Positions 15,058 to 22,344 of a stretch of DNA of 22,344 bases are shown here, one piece after another (positions within the stretch are counted from its first letter, which is position 1; every line of letters starts with the position of its first letter). Source of the DNA: Fibrobacter sp. UBA4373 (GTDB lineage Bacteria > Fibrobacterota > Fibrobacteria > Fibrobacterales > Fibrobacteraceae); contig DGSB01000006.1 of assembly GCA_002390045.1 (NCBI GenBank), positions 1-22,344 of the forward strand, in the 5' to 3' direction. Made by a program: the position numbers and the translations under genes. The notes below the pieces were generated by a model. It was not told the origin of the DNA, searched no databases, and saw only the letters and a list, made by a program, of their open reading frames with translations.

Positions 15058-16038
15058 ATGCACAAAAGTCTCTGCTATCGCGAAGCGTTAAAAGCTCTGG
15101 ACTGGGGAACGGAAACCGTTTACACCATTGGGCACAAAGCGCCGGATACCGACACGGTCACCGCAGCGATCGCCTACGCAGACCTCATGCAAAAGCTCGG
15201 CTACCCCGTCGAAGCGCGTATTGCCGGAAAGGCGAACAACGAGACCAAATACGCAGCCGCACTTTTCGATTTTCAAATTCCCTCGATTCTTGAAGACGCA
15301 AGCGAACAGAAGCTGATCCTCGTGGACCACAGCGAAATTTGCCAAGCCGTATCAGGAGCCCAAAACGCCCGCATCTTACAAATCATCGACCACCATGGTC
15401 TTGGCGACGTCATGGAATCCAAGCGCATTTTCGCAAAGATTTTCCCCGTCGGATCGACCTGTACGATTATTTTCTCCTGCTTCAAAGAATTCGACGTTGA
15501 AATTTCAAAGAGCGTCGCACGGGTGCTGCTCGCCGGCATTCTTTCCGACACCAAGAATTTAAAGAAGAAAACGACGACGGAAATGGACCGCGTCGTATAC
15601 AAGGTTCTCGCCGAACAGCTAAATCTTTCGGACGAAAGTCTGGAATTGATTTATTCCGAAATGGAAAAGGCGGCCAAGAATTTCGACGGAATGACCGACG
15701 AAGAAATTTTCAATTCCGATGCCAAGGATTACGTCATTAACGGTCACAAGTTCCGCTTGGGAAGCTTGAGTTTCGACGACAAAAAATCCATTGAATCATT
15801 TCTCCACCGCATGCTCGGTGTGATGCCAAAAATTTTAAAAGATTCCGCAAACGAAATGATTTTCTGCAACGTCAGCTGCCACAAGCACAGCTACATTCTG
15901 TACTTCACAGATCTCGCAAAGAAAATTGCAGAATCCGTTTACGGAGCTTCAAAAGACGCGGGAATTATTTACGTAGACCATCGTTTAAATCGAAAAGTCG
16001 ACATCATTCCCGCGCTGACGCAAGCCTTACTTTCTTAA
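15058..16038 (+). CDS. ppaC: Family II (DHH) manganese-dependent inorganic pyrophosphatase-like protein
   Basis: Family II pyrophosphatases hydrolyse pyrophosphate to phosphate in the cytoplasm, using Mn/Co bound by a DHH domain, and so pull biosynthetic reactions forward. The 326-residue sequence shows the metal ligands in family order: GHKAPDTD (25-32), LVDHSE (88-93), DHH (111-113) and SDT (163-165). The C-terminal DHHA2 domain carries NRKVDIIP, equivalent to the substrate-binding SRKKQVVP motif of PpaC. The match is clear in motifs, but the spacing and the first motif (Lys-Ala for the usual Gln-Asn) are divergent, so another DHH-DHHA2 phosphoesterase is possible. It follows the 151-residue hypothetical gene by five bases. 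Its 3' end overlaps the convergent esterase gene by 12 bases. Confidence 0.75.
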   Translation: MHKSLCYREALKALDWGTETVYTIGHKAPDTDTVTAAIAYADLMQKLGYPVEARIAGKANNETKYAAALFDFQIPSILEDASEQKLILVDHSEICQAVSGAQNARILQIIDHHGLGDVMESKRIFAKIFPVGSTCTIIFSCFKEFDVEISKSVARVLLAGILSDTKNLKKKTTTEMDRVVYKVLAEQLNLSDESLELIYSEMEKAAKNFDGMTDEEIFNSDAKDYVINGHKFRLGSLSFDDKKSIESFLHRMLGVMPKILKDSANEMIFCNVSCHKHSYILYFTDLAKKIAESVYGASKDAGIIYVDHRLNRKVDIIPALTQALLS

Positions 16039-17391
16039 ACCGAAGCGGACCGGACGAAGGCCCTGAACCATCAGCACGTACACGCCTGCATCGAGGGCGT
16101 TCAAGTTCACCGATTCGCCGGCAGAAACTCTACCCGTCGGCATCACCGCGCGACCGCTCAGATCATACACGCGATACTTCAAATTCGTTCCTCGTGAAAC
16201 GGTAAAGCTCAGGTTATCATCGCCCATCTGTACCGCATTCTGAGCCGCTGCCAAGACCGTTCGCGTTTCAATCGATTCCGTTTTTTGAGTCAAGCCGTAC
16301 AAGAAGTGGAAGACTCGATTCTGGACGCTATCCGTATAAGGTGCATCATCATAAAATTCATGAGCGACGCCTTCCACAAAATAAGTTTCATGTTCCACAT
16401 TCTTGGCCGTCAAAAGCGAATCGATGACGTAGCTACCGTACAAAGTCGGAGCCTGTAAATCCAGCGTGTAAGAGGCGACGGTCGCTCCCATTTCCGACGG
16501 AATGATGTTCTGCAAAGTTCCTGGCAAATTGCTGAGAGGGCGTCCCGTTTTGAAAAGAACCGTTTCGTCTGCTGTACCGTGGATCAACAAAACCGGGCGT
16601 TCATTGTCGCCGACCATCTCCAAATTATGAATGGCGCCCCACAACGCAGCCACGCCGTTCGCCTTGGAATCCAATCCCTGTTCCCCGTAAAGATCCAAAG
16701 TTCTCAGCAACGGTTCCGAATCGATATAATCCGGGAAATCCGCTTCCGTCGTCGAATAAATGTTTTCTAACGAAAGAATCGCTCCGGCGCTATTCCCCAC
16801 CAGATAAATGCGATTCGGATTGATTCCCAGATCTTGTGCATGTGCACGCAAATAGCGCACCGCGGCTCGCACATCCTGAACGCCGCGGTAAACGGCTCTT
16901 GCAAAATGGGTACTGTCAATATGCAGCTGATAATCGCTACCGGTGAGCGTCACCCCCAGGCGGTAATCCATCGAAGCGGCCACGTAGCCACGGGCCGCCA
17001 AGGAATCACAATAGTTTACCGTATGCTGGGCGAAGTCCCCCTTGGATCCCGCCACCATCGCACCGCCATGAACCACCAAAACCGCCGCGCGATCCGTTTT
17101 TGAATCCTTTTCCGGCATATAAATATCCATTTTCATGTCGGTCGGCGTTGTCGTCTGTTCATCGGTATAGAAATAGGCGACTGTAGCGTCTTGATTCGTC
17201 ATTTTATACGCGAACAGCGCCTTTGTAATGGCGTGATAAGAACTTAAAGCAGGAACATTCGACGCATAGACAACGTCGTGCATCACTCCTACTGTAAATT
17301 GACGGTCCTGATAACGTTCTGCGGCAAAAGCGCTCGTTGCTAAACCACAAAAAAGTCCTGCAGCAAGAAATTTTCCCCAAATCGAATTCAT
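16027..17391 (-). CDS. Secreted alpha/beta-hydrolase esterase with C-terminal sorting-type domain
   Basis: This 454-residue protein has a signal peptide (hydrophobic core about 8-20, likely cleavage after AFA at residue 23) and an alpha/beta-hydrolase domain of the carboxylesterase/acetyl-esterase type. Catalytic parts are complete: oxyanion motif HGG (108-110), nucleophile GNSAG (Ser201), acid Asp275 in HGTADETV and His344 in GVAHEFYD. Residues about 385-454 form a small beta-domain (VYDLSGRAV, then LDAGVYVLMVQG) ending FGLRK, like the C-terminal sorting modules of type IX secretion substrates and of Fibrobacter secreted enzymes. It probably acts on ester groups outside the cell, perhaps on plant polysaccharides; the substrate is not determined. 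GGAGG precedes the ATG ideally. It follows the GGDEF gene by 61 bases, with a possible -10 box TATATT (17439-17434). Confidence 0.85.
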   Translation of the reverse strand: MNSIWGKFLAAGLFCGLATSAFAAERYQDRQFTVGVMHDVVYASNVPALSSYHAITKALFAYKMTNQDATVAYFYTDEQTTTPTDMKMDIYMPEKDSKTDRAAVLVVHGGAMVAGSKGDFAQHTVNYCDSLAARGYVAASMDYRLGVTLTGSDYQLHIDSTHFARAVYRGVQDVRAAVRYLRAHAQDLGINPNRIYLVGNSAGAILSLENIYSTTEADFPDYIDSEPLLRTLDLYGEQGLDSKANGVAALWGAIHNLEMVGDNERPVLLIHGTADETVLFKTGRPLSNLPGTLQNIIPSEMGATVASYTLDLQAPTLYGSYVIDSLLTAKNVEHETYFVEGVAHEFYDDAPYTDSVQNRVFHFLYGLTQKTESIETRTVLAAAQNAVQMGDDNLSFTVSRGTNLKYRVYDLSGRAVMPTGRVSAGESVNLNALDAGVYVLMVQGLRPVRFGLRK

Positions 17392-17452
17392 GATTCCTCC
17401 ATATTGATCCTGTCAAATTCAATCGACCCGGAAAATATAGATAAGAAATCTT

Positions 17453-18604
17453 TTACGATCGACTTCTGCGATCAAGATGTTCGTTGGATTCGTAATAACG
17501 TTTTTTATCTTCGTACATGCGCTTGTCGATAATTTCTAAAATATCGTCGACGCTGTTATTTCGCAAATTGAAGTACCCGCTCCCGATCGATACCGAGAGT
17601 CTATACTTCTTATAGCTGCGCTCGTTGTAAAGTTCCAAATTTTTGCGAATGCAGTTTTCGTAGCGTTCCGCAATTCCAGGCTGGTCCGAATTAATGAGCA
17701 TCACAAATTCATCGCCCGCATAGCGGATCGGTGTCCCATACGCTCCCTTCGAATCTCGCAAAATTTCCGCCATGGATACCAGAGCTTCATCTCCCCGGGA
17801 ATGTCCATAAGTATCATTAATCCGCTTAAAATCATTCAAATCGAGCATCATCATGACAAAGCCACGCCGTTTGCTCATTTCCTCCACGATTTTATCCAAA
17901 TAATAGCGGTTAAAAAGGCCCGTCAATTTATCGATAAAAATATTTTCATTCTGCAAAGCAAGAATCATCCCCGTCACTCCGACAGCAATGCCGACCCAAA
18001 TCGTCGAAATTCCATACCAAGCATTCTGTATCGCCACGCACACAAACACGGGCAAAAAGAACTGCATCACCGGAAAGAACTTAAGGCCTCCATTTCGAAA
18101 GCGCACCCACAAATAATAAATGACGCTATCGACCATAAAAAGGGCTTCTATCACGTTATTGATCCAGAAAAATTCTCCGCGGGAATAACGGTTCATGGCG
18201 TCCACATAAAAAAGGATCGGCACAAAGAAATTCGAAAGCAGAATCAGCAATCCAAAACTCGATACGACCGTAATCACCCACCATTGGACTCTCGGGATTC
18301 TACCGCCAATATGCTTTAAAATCATCATGAGCCATAACGGCCCAATAAATAAATTTCCTAAAAAAAGAATAAAATTCGCTGTATAGCTGATATTTCTAAA
18401 AGAATTTTCCGGAATGCCGTCCACCGTAAAGGTTACAGCATCCGCAATACACGACATAAAGATCGTAAAGAGCATCCCCAGCAAAATCTTGTCTTCTTTT
18501 TGCTTTTTCTGCAATTTCCAGGATCCACCCAGAAACACGTTGATCATCAAAAAGATGCCCAACAGATCCGCAATATAGATTTCTGCTAAATTGATCCCGT
18601 TCAT
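17453..18604 (-). CDS. Membrane-anchored GGDEF-domain protein (probable diguanylate cyclase)
   Basis: GGDEF proteins make the second messenger cyclic di-GMP from two GTP. Residues 1-215 are hydrophobic with about six or seven membrane helices and no recognised sensor domain; residues 222-375 form a GGDEF domain. It has KLTGLFNRYYLD (226-237), the metal Asp255 in LDLNDFKRINDTYGH and the signature as AGDEF (296-300), a variant seen in active enzymes. The inhibitory RxxD I-site upstream is absent (the positions read GAYG), so product inhibition through it is not expected. The signal is unknown. The ATG at 18604 has an AAGGGG very close in front, so the start is somewhat uncertain. A promoter lies upstream, and the esterase gene follows. 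A link to the nearby PilT motor is plausible but unproven. Confidence 0.87.
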   Translation of the reverse strand: MNGINLAEIYIADLLGIFLMINVFLGGSWKLQKKQKEDKILLGMLFTIFMSCIADAVTFTVDGIPENSFRNISYTANFILFLGNLFIGPLWLMMILKHIGGRIPRVQWWVITVVSSFGLLILLSNFFVPILFYVDAMNRYSRGEFFWINNVIEALFMVDSVIYYLWVRFRNGGLKFFPVMQFFLPVFVCVAIQNAWYGISTIWVGIAVGVTGMILALQNENIFIDKLTGLFNRYYLDKIVEEMSKRRGFVMMMLDLNDFKRINDTYGHSRGDEALVSMAEILRDSKGAYGTPIRYAGDEFVMLINSDQPGIAERYENCIRKNLELYNERSYKKYRLSVSIGSGYFNLRNNSVDDILEIIDKRMYEDKKRYYESNEHLDRRSRS

Positions 18605-18652
18605 ACCCCTTAAACCGCTCTTTCCCCAGACTCAATCAACCTACTTAAAAAG

Positions 18653-18681
18653 GTATAATAATTTTCGATAAGTAGTGTCAG
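18653..18681 (-). promoter_or_regulatory. Predicted promoter of the GGDEF gene
   Basis: On the minus strand CTGACA (18681-18676) and TTATAC (18658-18653) are spaced by 17 bases, about 50 bases ahead of the GGDEF ATG. Both boxes match the sigma-70 consensus at five of six and four of six positions. This makes the GGDEF gene separate from the pgpA operon. Confidence 0.6.
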
Positions 18682-18683
18682 TC

Positions 18684-18703
18684 TTTTTCCTATACAGGAA
18701 AAA
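18684..18703 (-). terminator. Perfect inverted repeat directly after pgpA (possible weak terminator)
   Basis: TTTTTCCT and AGGAAAAA form a perfect 8-base stem with a four-base loop, starting at the base next to the pgpA stop codon and ending two bases before the predicted -35 box of the GGDEF gene. The stem is AT-rich and no T run follows, so it is not a typical intrinsic terminator; it might protect the mRNA end or serve as a protein-binding site. Confidence 0.4.
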
Positions 18704-19294
18704 TCAAAGGCCGGCCAAGCGAACAATCACAAAAAGGATTATCCCGGAATACAGACCGCCGAGCAAATCATCCGCCATCACTCCCCAAGCTCCCGGAAAC
18801 CTTTCAAATTTGTGAATTCCAAGAGGCTTCAAAATATCGAAAAAGCGGAACACGCCAAAAGCGACCAGCAAAAGCCAGGGATTCAGAAGAATCGATTCAG
18901 ACGAAATAAACGCGAGCGCCATAAAAACCCCGCAGACCTCATCAATCACGATCCACCCCGGATCTTCCGTTTTTGTATCACGCATCGCCTTTTTCACAAA
19001 CGGAATCGCTCCAAAAAAGACGACCAGCGCCGCCATCAAAAAGAAGCCGTAGGCATCCAAAGTCACGCCTTTCTCTGTCCAGGATTCATAGCGGAGCGGC
19101 CAGAATGCAGCGCTCAGCATCGCGAGCGGATAGGCAACGATTGCAGCCGCAAGGCTTCCGTAGGTTCCCGGCATTTTCGGGAGCATTCCCGAGCCAAAGA
19201 AAGTGCAGACCAGGGCCGAAATTTTATCGGTTCCGCGCCACTGATGAGGCACTTTCGGCTTATTGTATTTGGCGTGTAATTCTTCGCGATTCAT
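18704..19294 (-). CDS. pgpA: Phosphatidylglycerophosphatase A
   Basis: PgpA is an inner-membrane phosphatase that removes phosphate from phosphatidylglycerophosphate, giving phosphatidylglycerol. The 196-residue sequence has the three family signatures: FFGSGMLPKMPGTYGSL (32-48), DPGWIVIDEVCG in the middle and FRFFDILKPLGIHKFER followed by GVMADDLLGG near the C-terminus, with the conserved acidic residues in place. Several hydrophobic helices separate them (about 45-60, 85-105, 120-150 and the last 18 residues). The protein is somewhat longer than E. coli PgpA because of a polar N-terminal extension of about 25 residues. The ATG lies three bases after the nadE stop (TAACCGATG), so it is cotranscribed, although the two pathways are unrelated. 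Confidence 0.92.
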   Translation of the reverse strand: MNREELHAKYNKPKVPHQWRGTDKISALVCTFFGSGMLPKMPGTYGSLAAAIVAYPLAMLSAAFWPLRYESWTEKGVTLDAYGFFLMAALVVFFGAIPFVKKAMRDTKTEDPGWIVIDEVCGVFMALAFISSESILLNPWLLLVAFGVFRFFDILKPLGIHKFERFPGAWGVMADDLLGGLYSGIILFVIVRLAGL

Positions 19295-19297
19295 CGG

Positions 19298-21121
19298 TTA
19301 TCCGAGTTGAGACTCGCGGTAATCAAAGCCAAAAGCACGACGGGACACGGAAAGAATCGGCGGCATCTGAATACGCTTCGCCAGAGCAATTCCCTTGTAA
19401 CGGTTCCACCAGCGTTTCATATCGTCCAGGATTTCTTCCTTCGAAGAGAACTTGCTGCGGAAGAAAGCTTCATCCACGCCGAGTTCCTTGCAGTATTCCG
19501 AAACACCCTTTTCGAGGAGAGCCTCCGAATCCGCAATCGAATTACGATTCCAACGTTCCATCCAGAATGCAAACAGGCGGTCGTGATATGGATAAATAAT
19601 CGGGTCACCCTTGCCTTCGTCCACGTTCTGCGCATCCGAAAGTTCGGCACTCGCCGGAATATCGATCGAAGCCTGCGGAATCACAATCTTTTCGGAATTG
19701 ATTTCTCGGGCAAGTTCATACACTTGCGTTTTCCAAAGATCGCCAATGGCGCACATCACGCCCGACGTATCGCCGTAAAGGGTGCAATAGCCCACAGTCA
19801 CTTCGCTCTTGTTGCCGTTACAGGTAAAGCCAGCGCCCACGACGCTTGCGACCGTTGCAAGGAAAGCCGCACTACGCAAGCGAGCCTGCAAATTTTCGTA
19901 GTGAATTCCTTCCACGTTCATCTTCGTGTCATTACGCACAAAAGAATCCTTTGCAAGGCTTGCACGGAGGGCATCCGCCACCTCTTCAATCGGAGCGACC
20001 ATATACGGGCAGCCGAGATTGTCGGCAAGATCCTTCGCCGCATTCCGCGTCGTATTCGAATTGAAACGCGTCGGCATGTTCACCAGGAACACGTTTTCGC
20101 TACCGATCGCTTCCGAATAAAGCACAGCGCTCACAGCACTATCAATACCGCCCGAAGCCCCAATAACGATTTTGCGAATTCCAAAGCGGGCCAAATTTTT
20201 GCGAATCATGTAAACAAGCGCCTGGTGAACTTCAGCGATTCCCGTTTTACGCGGAGCTTCCACTTCCGAAACCGAAAGCTTTCCATTTTCAAAATTCACC
20301 AGTGTGCCGTGTTCTTCGAAAATCGGAAGCGAGAAAAGGCTCTTGCCCGTTGCATCATAAACGCTCGAATCGCCTTCGAACGCATAGATGTTCTTGCCAT
20401 TATTCTGCGTTCCCACCGCATTCACATAAAGCAGCGGAACACCTGCATTTTTCGCATGGGCACCAAAGACGCGGTCACGAGCCTTGTCCTTGCCCTGCGT
20501 ATACGGCGAACAGGAAATATTAATGAACAAGTCGCCGGCAGTCATTTTCTTTTGCAAAATTTCAAACGGCTTGATCTTATACAAAGAATCCCAGCCGTCT
20601 TCGCAGATCGTAATGCCGAGCTTCACTCCGTTCACTTCGACCGGGGAAAGAATTTCCGATACCGGAATTCCATTCGTCTGAGCGAGCTTTCTCAAATCCG
20701 AAAAGTAACGCGGTTCTTCAAATTCACGGTAGCTCGGGAGCAAAGTCTTTGGAAGGAATTTCTTCTGCACACCCTTGCAATTGACGAGCGTCTTGAATTC
20801 ACCCTTCGATGCGTAATAGGCAACATTGTAAAGGAGCGAACGTCCATTTTCTCCGTTTTCGCTTTCTTTAGCAACACTGCCGAAAAGGATGTCGATATTT
20901 TTCGAAAGGTCTCGTACCTTTTCATTAATTTGTTCACAACGTTCGACAAAGGAATTTTCTTCCCACAGATCCGAAAGCAAATATCCCGGAACACACATTT
21001 CCGGGAACACGATCAATTCGACGCCAGCGTTTACCGCTTCGCCAATGAATTTTTGCATCGTAGAAAAATTCTTCTCCGGATTCCCGGGAATCACTTCCAT
21101 CTGCGCAACATAAATTTTCAT
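19298..21121 (-). CDS. nadE: Glutamine-dependent NAD(+) synthetase
   Basis: NadE carries out the last step of NAD synthesis: ATP-dependent amidation of nicotinic acid adenine dinucleotide, with ammonia from glutamine. The 607 residues hold two domains. The N-terminal nitrilase-like amidase (1-270) has its catalytic triad Glu41 (FPEMCVPGY), Lys125 (KTLLPSYREF) and Cys173 (GITICEDGWD). The C-terminal synthetase (about 290-607) has the ATP pyrophosphatase loop SGGIDS (323-328) and the CNGNKSEVTVGYCTLYGD segment. It is thus the long, glutamine-using type and should not depend on free ammonia. The start MKIYVAQMEVIPGNPEKN is typical of the family. The ATG is one base after the pilT stop (TAATATG), with GGATG upstream, and pgpA follows within three bases. 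Confidence 0.96.
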   Translation of the reverse strand: MKIYVAQMEVIPGNPEKNFSTMQKFIGEAVNAGVELIVFPEMCVPGYLLSDLWEENSFVERCEQINEKVRDLSKNIDILFGSVAKESENGENGRSLLYNVAYYASKGEFKTLVNCKGVQKKFLPKTLLPSYREFEEPRYFSDLRKLAQTNGIPVSEILSPVEVNGVKLGITICEDGWDSLYKIKPFEILQKKMTAGDLFINISCSPYTQGKDKARDRVFGAHAKNAGVPLLYVNAVGTQNNGKNIYAFEGDSSVYDATGKSLFSLPIFEEHGTLVNFENGKLSVSEVEAPRKTGIAEVHQALVYMIRKNLARFGIRKIVIGASGGIDSAVSAVLYSEAIGSENVFLVNMPTRFNSNTTRNAAKDLADNLGCPYMVAPIEEVADALRASLAKDSFVRNDTKMNVEGIHYENLQARLRSAAFLATVASVVGAGFTCNGNKSEVTVGYCTLYGDTSGVMCAIGDLWKTQVYELAREINSEKIVIPQASIDIPASAELSDAQNVDEGKGDPIIYPYHDRLFAFWMERWNRNSIADSEALLEKGVSEYCKELGVDEAFFRSKFSSKEEILDDMKRWWNRYKGIALAKRIQMPPILSVSRRAFGFDYRESQLG

Positions 21122-21122
21122 A

Positions 21123-22223
21123 TTACATCCATCCGCGGTCAGATGTACCCGAAATACCGCGCACCTTCAAGTCAAAGTCATCTGGGTTTGTCGCAGCCGC
21201 AAGCGCGACTTCGTAGGTAATCTTCTTTTTGGCGTAGAGATCGAGCAAAGCCTGGTCAAATGTTTGGCTGTGATACTGCATATGACCTTCGGCAATCGCC
21301 GTTTCGATCATACCCGTTTTGTTTTTGTCAATCACATATTCACGGATTGCTGCAGTATTCACCATGATTTCCGCAGCCGGAACTCGGCCCGTTCCATCTG
21401 CAGTTGGCAAAAGACGAAGGCTAATGATTCCGGCCAAGCATTCACCCAAAAGCAGACGGACTTCGTCGTGCTGATGAGGCGGATACATGGAAAGCACACG
21501 CGCAATCGTTTCCGTTGCGTTCGTCGTGTGAATCGTCGCAAACACCATATGACCGGTATCAGCCGCAGTCAAAGCGATCTGCATCGTTTCCAAATCACGA
21601 ATTTCGCCGACCAGGAGAACATCCGGGTCCTGACGCAAAGCAGAGCGCAACGCATTCGCATAGGAATTTGTGTCCACTCCGATTTCACGTTGCGAAACAA
21701 TCGACTTGCGATCTTTGTGTAAATATTCAACCGGGTCTTCCACCGTAATGATGTTATCCGCAACGGTATCGTTCAAATGGTCGATCATCGATGCAAGGCA
21801 TGTCGATTTACCGGAACCGGTTGTACCCGTCACCAGCACAAGTCCACGTTTACGTTCTGCGAGTTCCAAAATCACAGGCGGAAGCTGGAGTTCTTCAAAT
21901 TTCGGAATCGTCGCCTTAATATGACGAATCACCATAGCCGATGTTCCGCGCTGGCGGAAAACGTTCACACGGAAACGGCCCATGTCGCGGGCGCCCACGG
22001 CAAAGTCGCATTCCTTGTTATTTTCAAATCGCGTCATCTGGTCGCGATTCATCATATCCATCAAAAAGTCATCCATCGTCGCCGCATCGATCGGGGTATC
22101 GACGATCTTAACCAGTTCACCATTAATACGGTAAATCGGAGGAACTCCGACGCGAATATGCAAGTCGGAAGCCTTCTTCTGCGCCATCAAGCGCAAAAGC
22201 TGTTCAATTTTCAAAGCAGCCAT
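21123..22223 (-). CDS. pilT: Type IV pilus retraction ATPase PilT
   Basis: PilT is the hexameric cytoplasmic ATPase that depolymerises type IV pili and so powers twitching motility and surface adhesion. At 366 residues it is of family length. Seen are the N-terminal ASDLHIRVGVPPIYRINGEL segment, Walker A GTTGSGKST (133-141), the Asp box VEDPVEY (161-167), Walker B LLVGEIRD (203-210) and the His box HMVFATIHTTN. The C-terminal part has AEIMVNTAAIREYVID, matching the AIRNLIRE-type motif needed for retraction, and FDQALLDLY. No other pilus genes are in the window. CGGAGA precedes the ATG. The partial gene upstream ends 22 bases before it, and nadE follows at one base, so it is mid-operon. PilU is the main alternative; the motif favours PilT. 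Confidence 0.93.
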   Translation of the reverse strand: MAALKIEQLLRLMAQKKASDLHIRVGVPPIYRINGELVKIVDTPIDAATMDDFLMDMMNRDQMTRFENNKECDFAVGARDMGRFRVNVFRQRGTSAMVIRHIKATIPKFEELQLPPVILELAERKRGLVLVTGTTGSGKSTCLASMIDHLNDTVADNIITVEDPVEYLHKDRKSIVSQREIGVDTNSYANALRSALRQDPDVLLVGEIRDLETMQIALTAADTGHMVFATIHTTNATETIARVLSMYPPHQHDEVRLLLGECLAGIISLRLLPTADGTGRVPAAEIMVNTAAIREYVIDKNKTGMIETAIAEGHMQYHSQTFDQALLDLYAKKKITYEVALAAATNPDDFDLKVRGISGTSDRGWM

Positions 22224-22245
22224 GTGATTCTCCGTGACTACGGAA

Positions 22246-22344
22246 TTAATTCAACGTTTTGTCGTTGCGGATTTTTTCGATTTCGGCAAGGCGGTCTTTG
22301 AGAGCCGCATCCTCCGGATTCTTGCGCAACAGATCCTTATAAAT
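22246..22344 (-). CDS. Partial gene, C-terminal 32 residues, probable TPR-repeat protein
   Basis: Only the end of this gene is in the window. The visible residues read IYKDLLRKNPEDAALKDRL and then AEIEKIRNDKTLN before a TAA. The spacing of Tyr, Leu, Asn-Pro and Ala-Leu is that of the second helix of a tetratricopeptide repeat and its capping helix, so a TPR protein is likely, but with one partial repeat this stays tentative. It ends 22 bases before the pilT start on the same strand and probably belongs to the same transcript; its role in pilus function cannot be judged from here. Confidence 0.6.
   Translation of the reverse strand: MYKDLLRKNPEDAALKDRLAEIEKIRNDKTLN

Noticed and set aside
19307..21220. 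A 637-codon open frame on the plus strand, antisense to nadE
   Set aside because: Same pattern: low-complexity basic product, fully covered by the intact nadE gene, which has all catalytic residues. It is a codon-bias shadow.

Overview
The window reads as a Gram-negative, meso-diaminopimelate-type bacterium with moderate GC. I favour a Fibrobacter-like organism (phylum Fibrobacterota). The reasons are overall protein similarity as I recall it, a secreted esterase with a C-terminal sorting-type module that ends in a basic FGLRK tail, and a PilT motor. This assignment is an inference, not a demonstrated one. Almost everything lies on the minus strand; only two genes, near the middle, are on the plus strand.

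Positions 1-12563, read right to left, hold one tightly packed division and cell-wall (dcw) operon: mraZ, rsmH, ftsL, ftsI, murE, murF, ftsW, murG, murC, ftsQ, ftsA, ftsZ (ftsZ runs off the left edge). Junctions are overlaps or gaps of 0-13 bases, and the only longer gap is 41 bases before ftsZ. The genes make the muropeptide precursor (MurC, MurE, MurF), convert lipid I to lipid II (MurG), polymerise and cross-link septal peptidoglycan (FtsW, FtsI) and build the divisome (FtsL, FtsQ, FtsA, FtsZ). mraY and murD, normally between murF and ftsW, are missing here. Upstream of mraZ is a good sigma-70-type promoter overlaid by 10-bp phased TGG-type boxes, a likely MraZ autoregulatory operator.

Positions 12666-14571 are accessory. 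A small stand-alone von Willebrand factor A protein with an intact metal site and its own terminator lies downstream of a macro-domain protein with a helical HTH-like C-terminus and an altered macro catalytic loop. This pair is the best candidate for a little-described system. A divergent intergenic region leads to a plus-strand pair: an unrecognised 151-aa protein and a family II (DHH) inorganic pyrophosphatase.

Positions 16027-18681 (minus) carry a secreted alpha/beta-hydrolase esterase and a membrane-anchored GGDEF protein. Positions 18704-22344 (minus) form an operon of a partial gene (probable TPR protein), pilT, nadE and pgpA. I saw no tRNA, rRNA, insertion sequence or CRISPR array.
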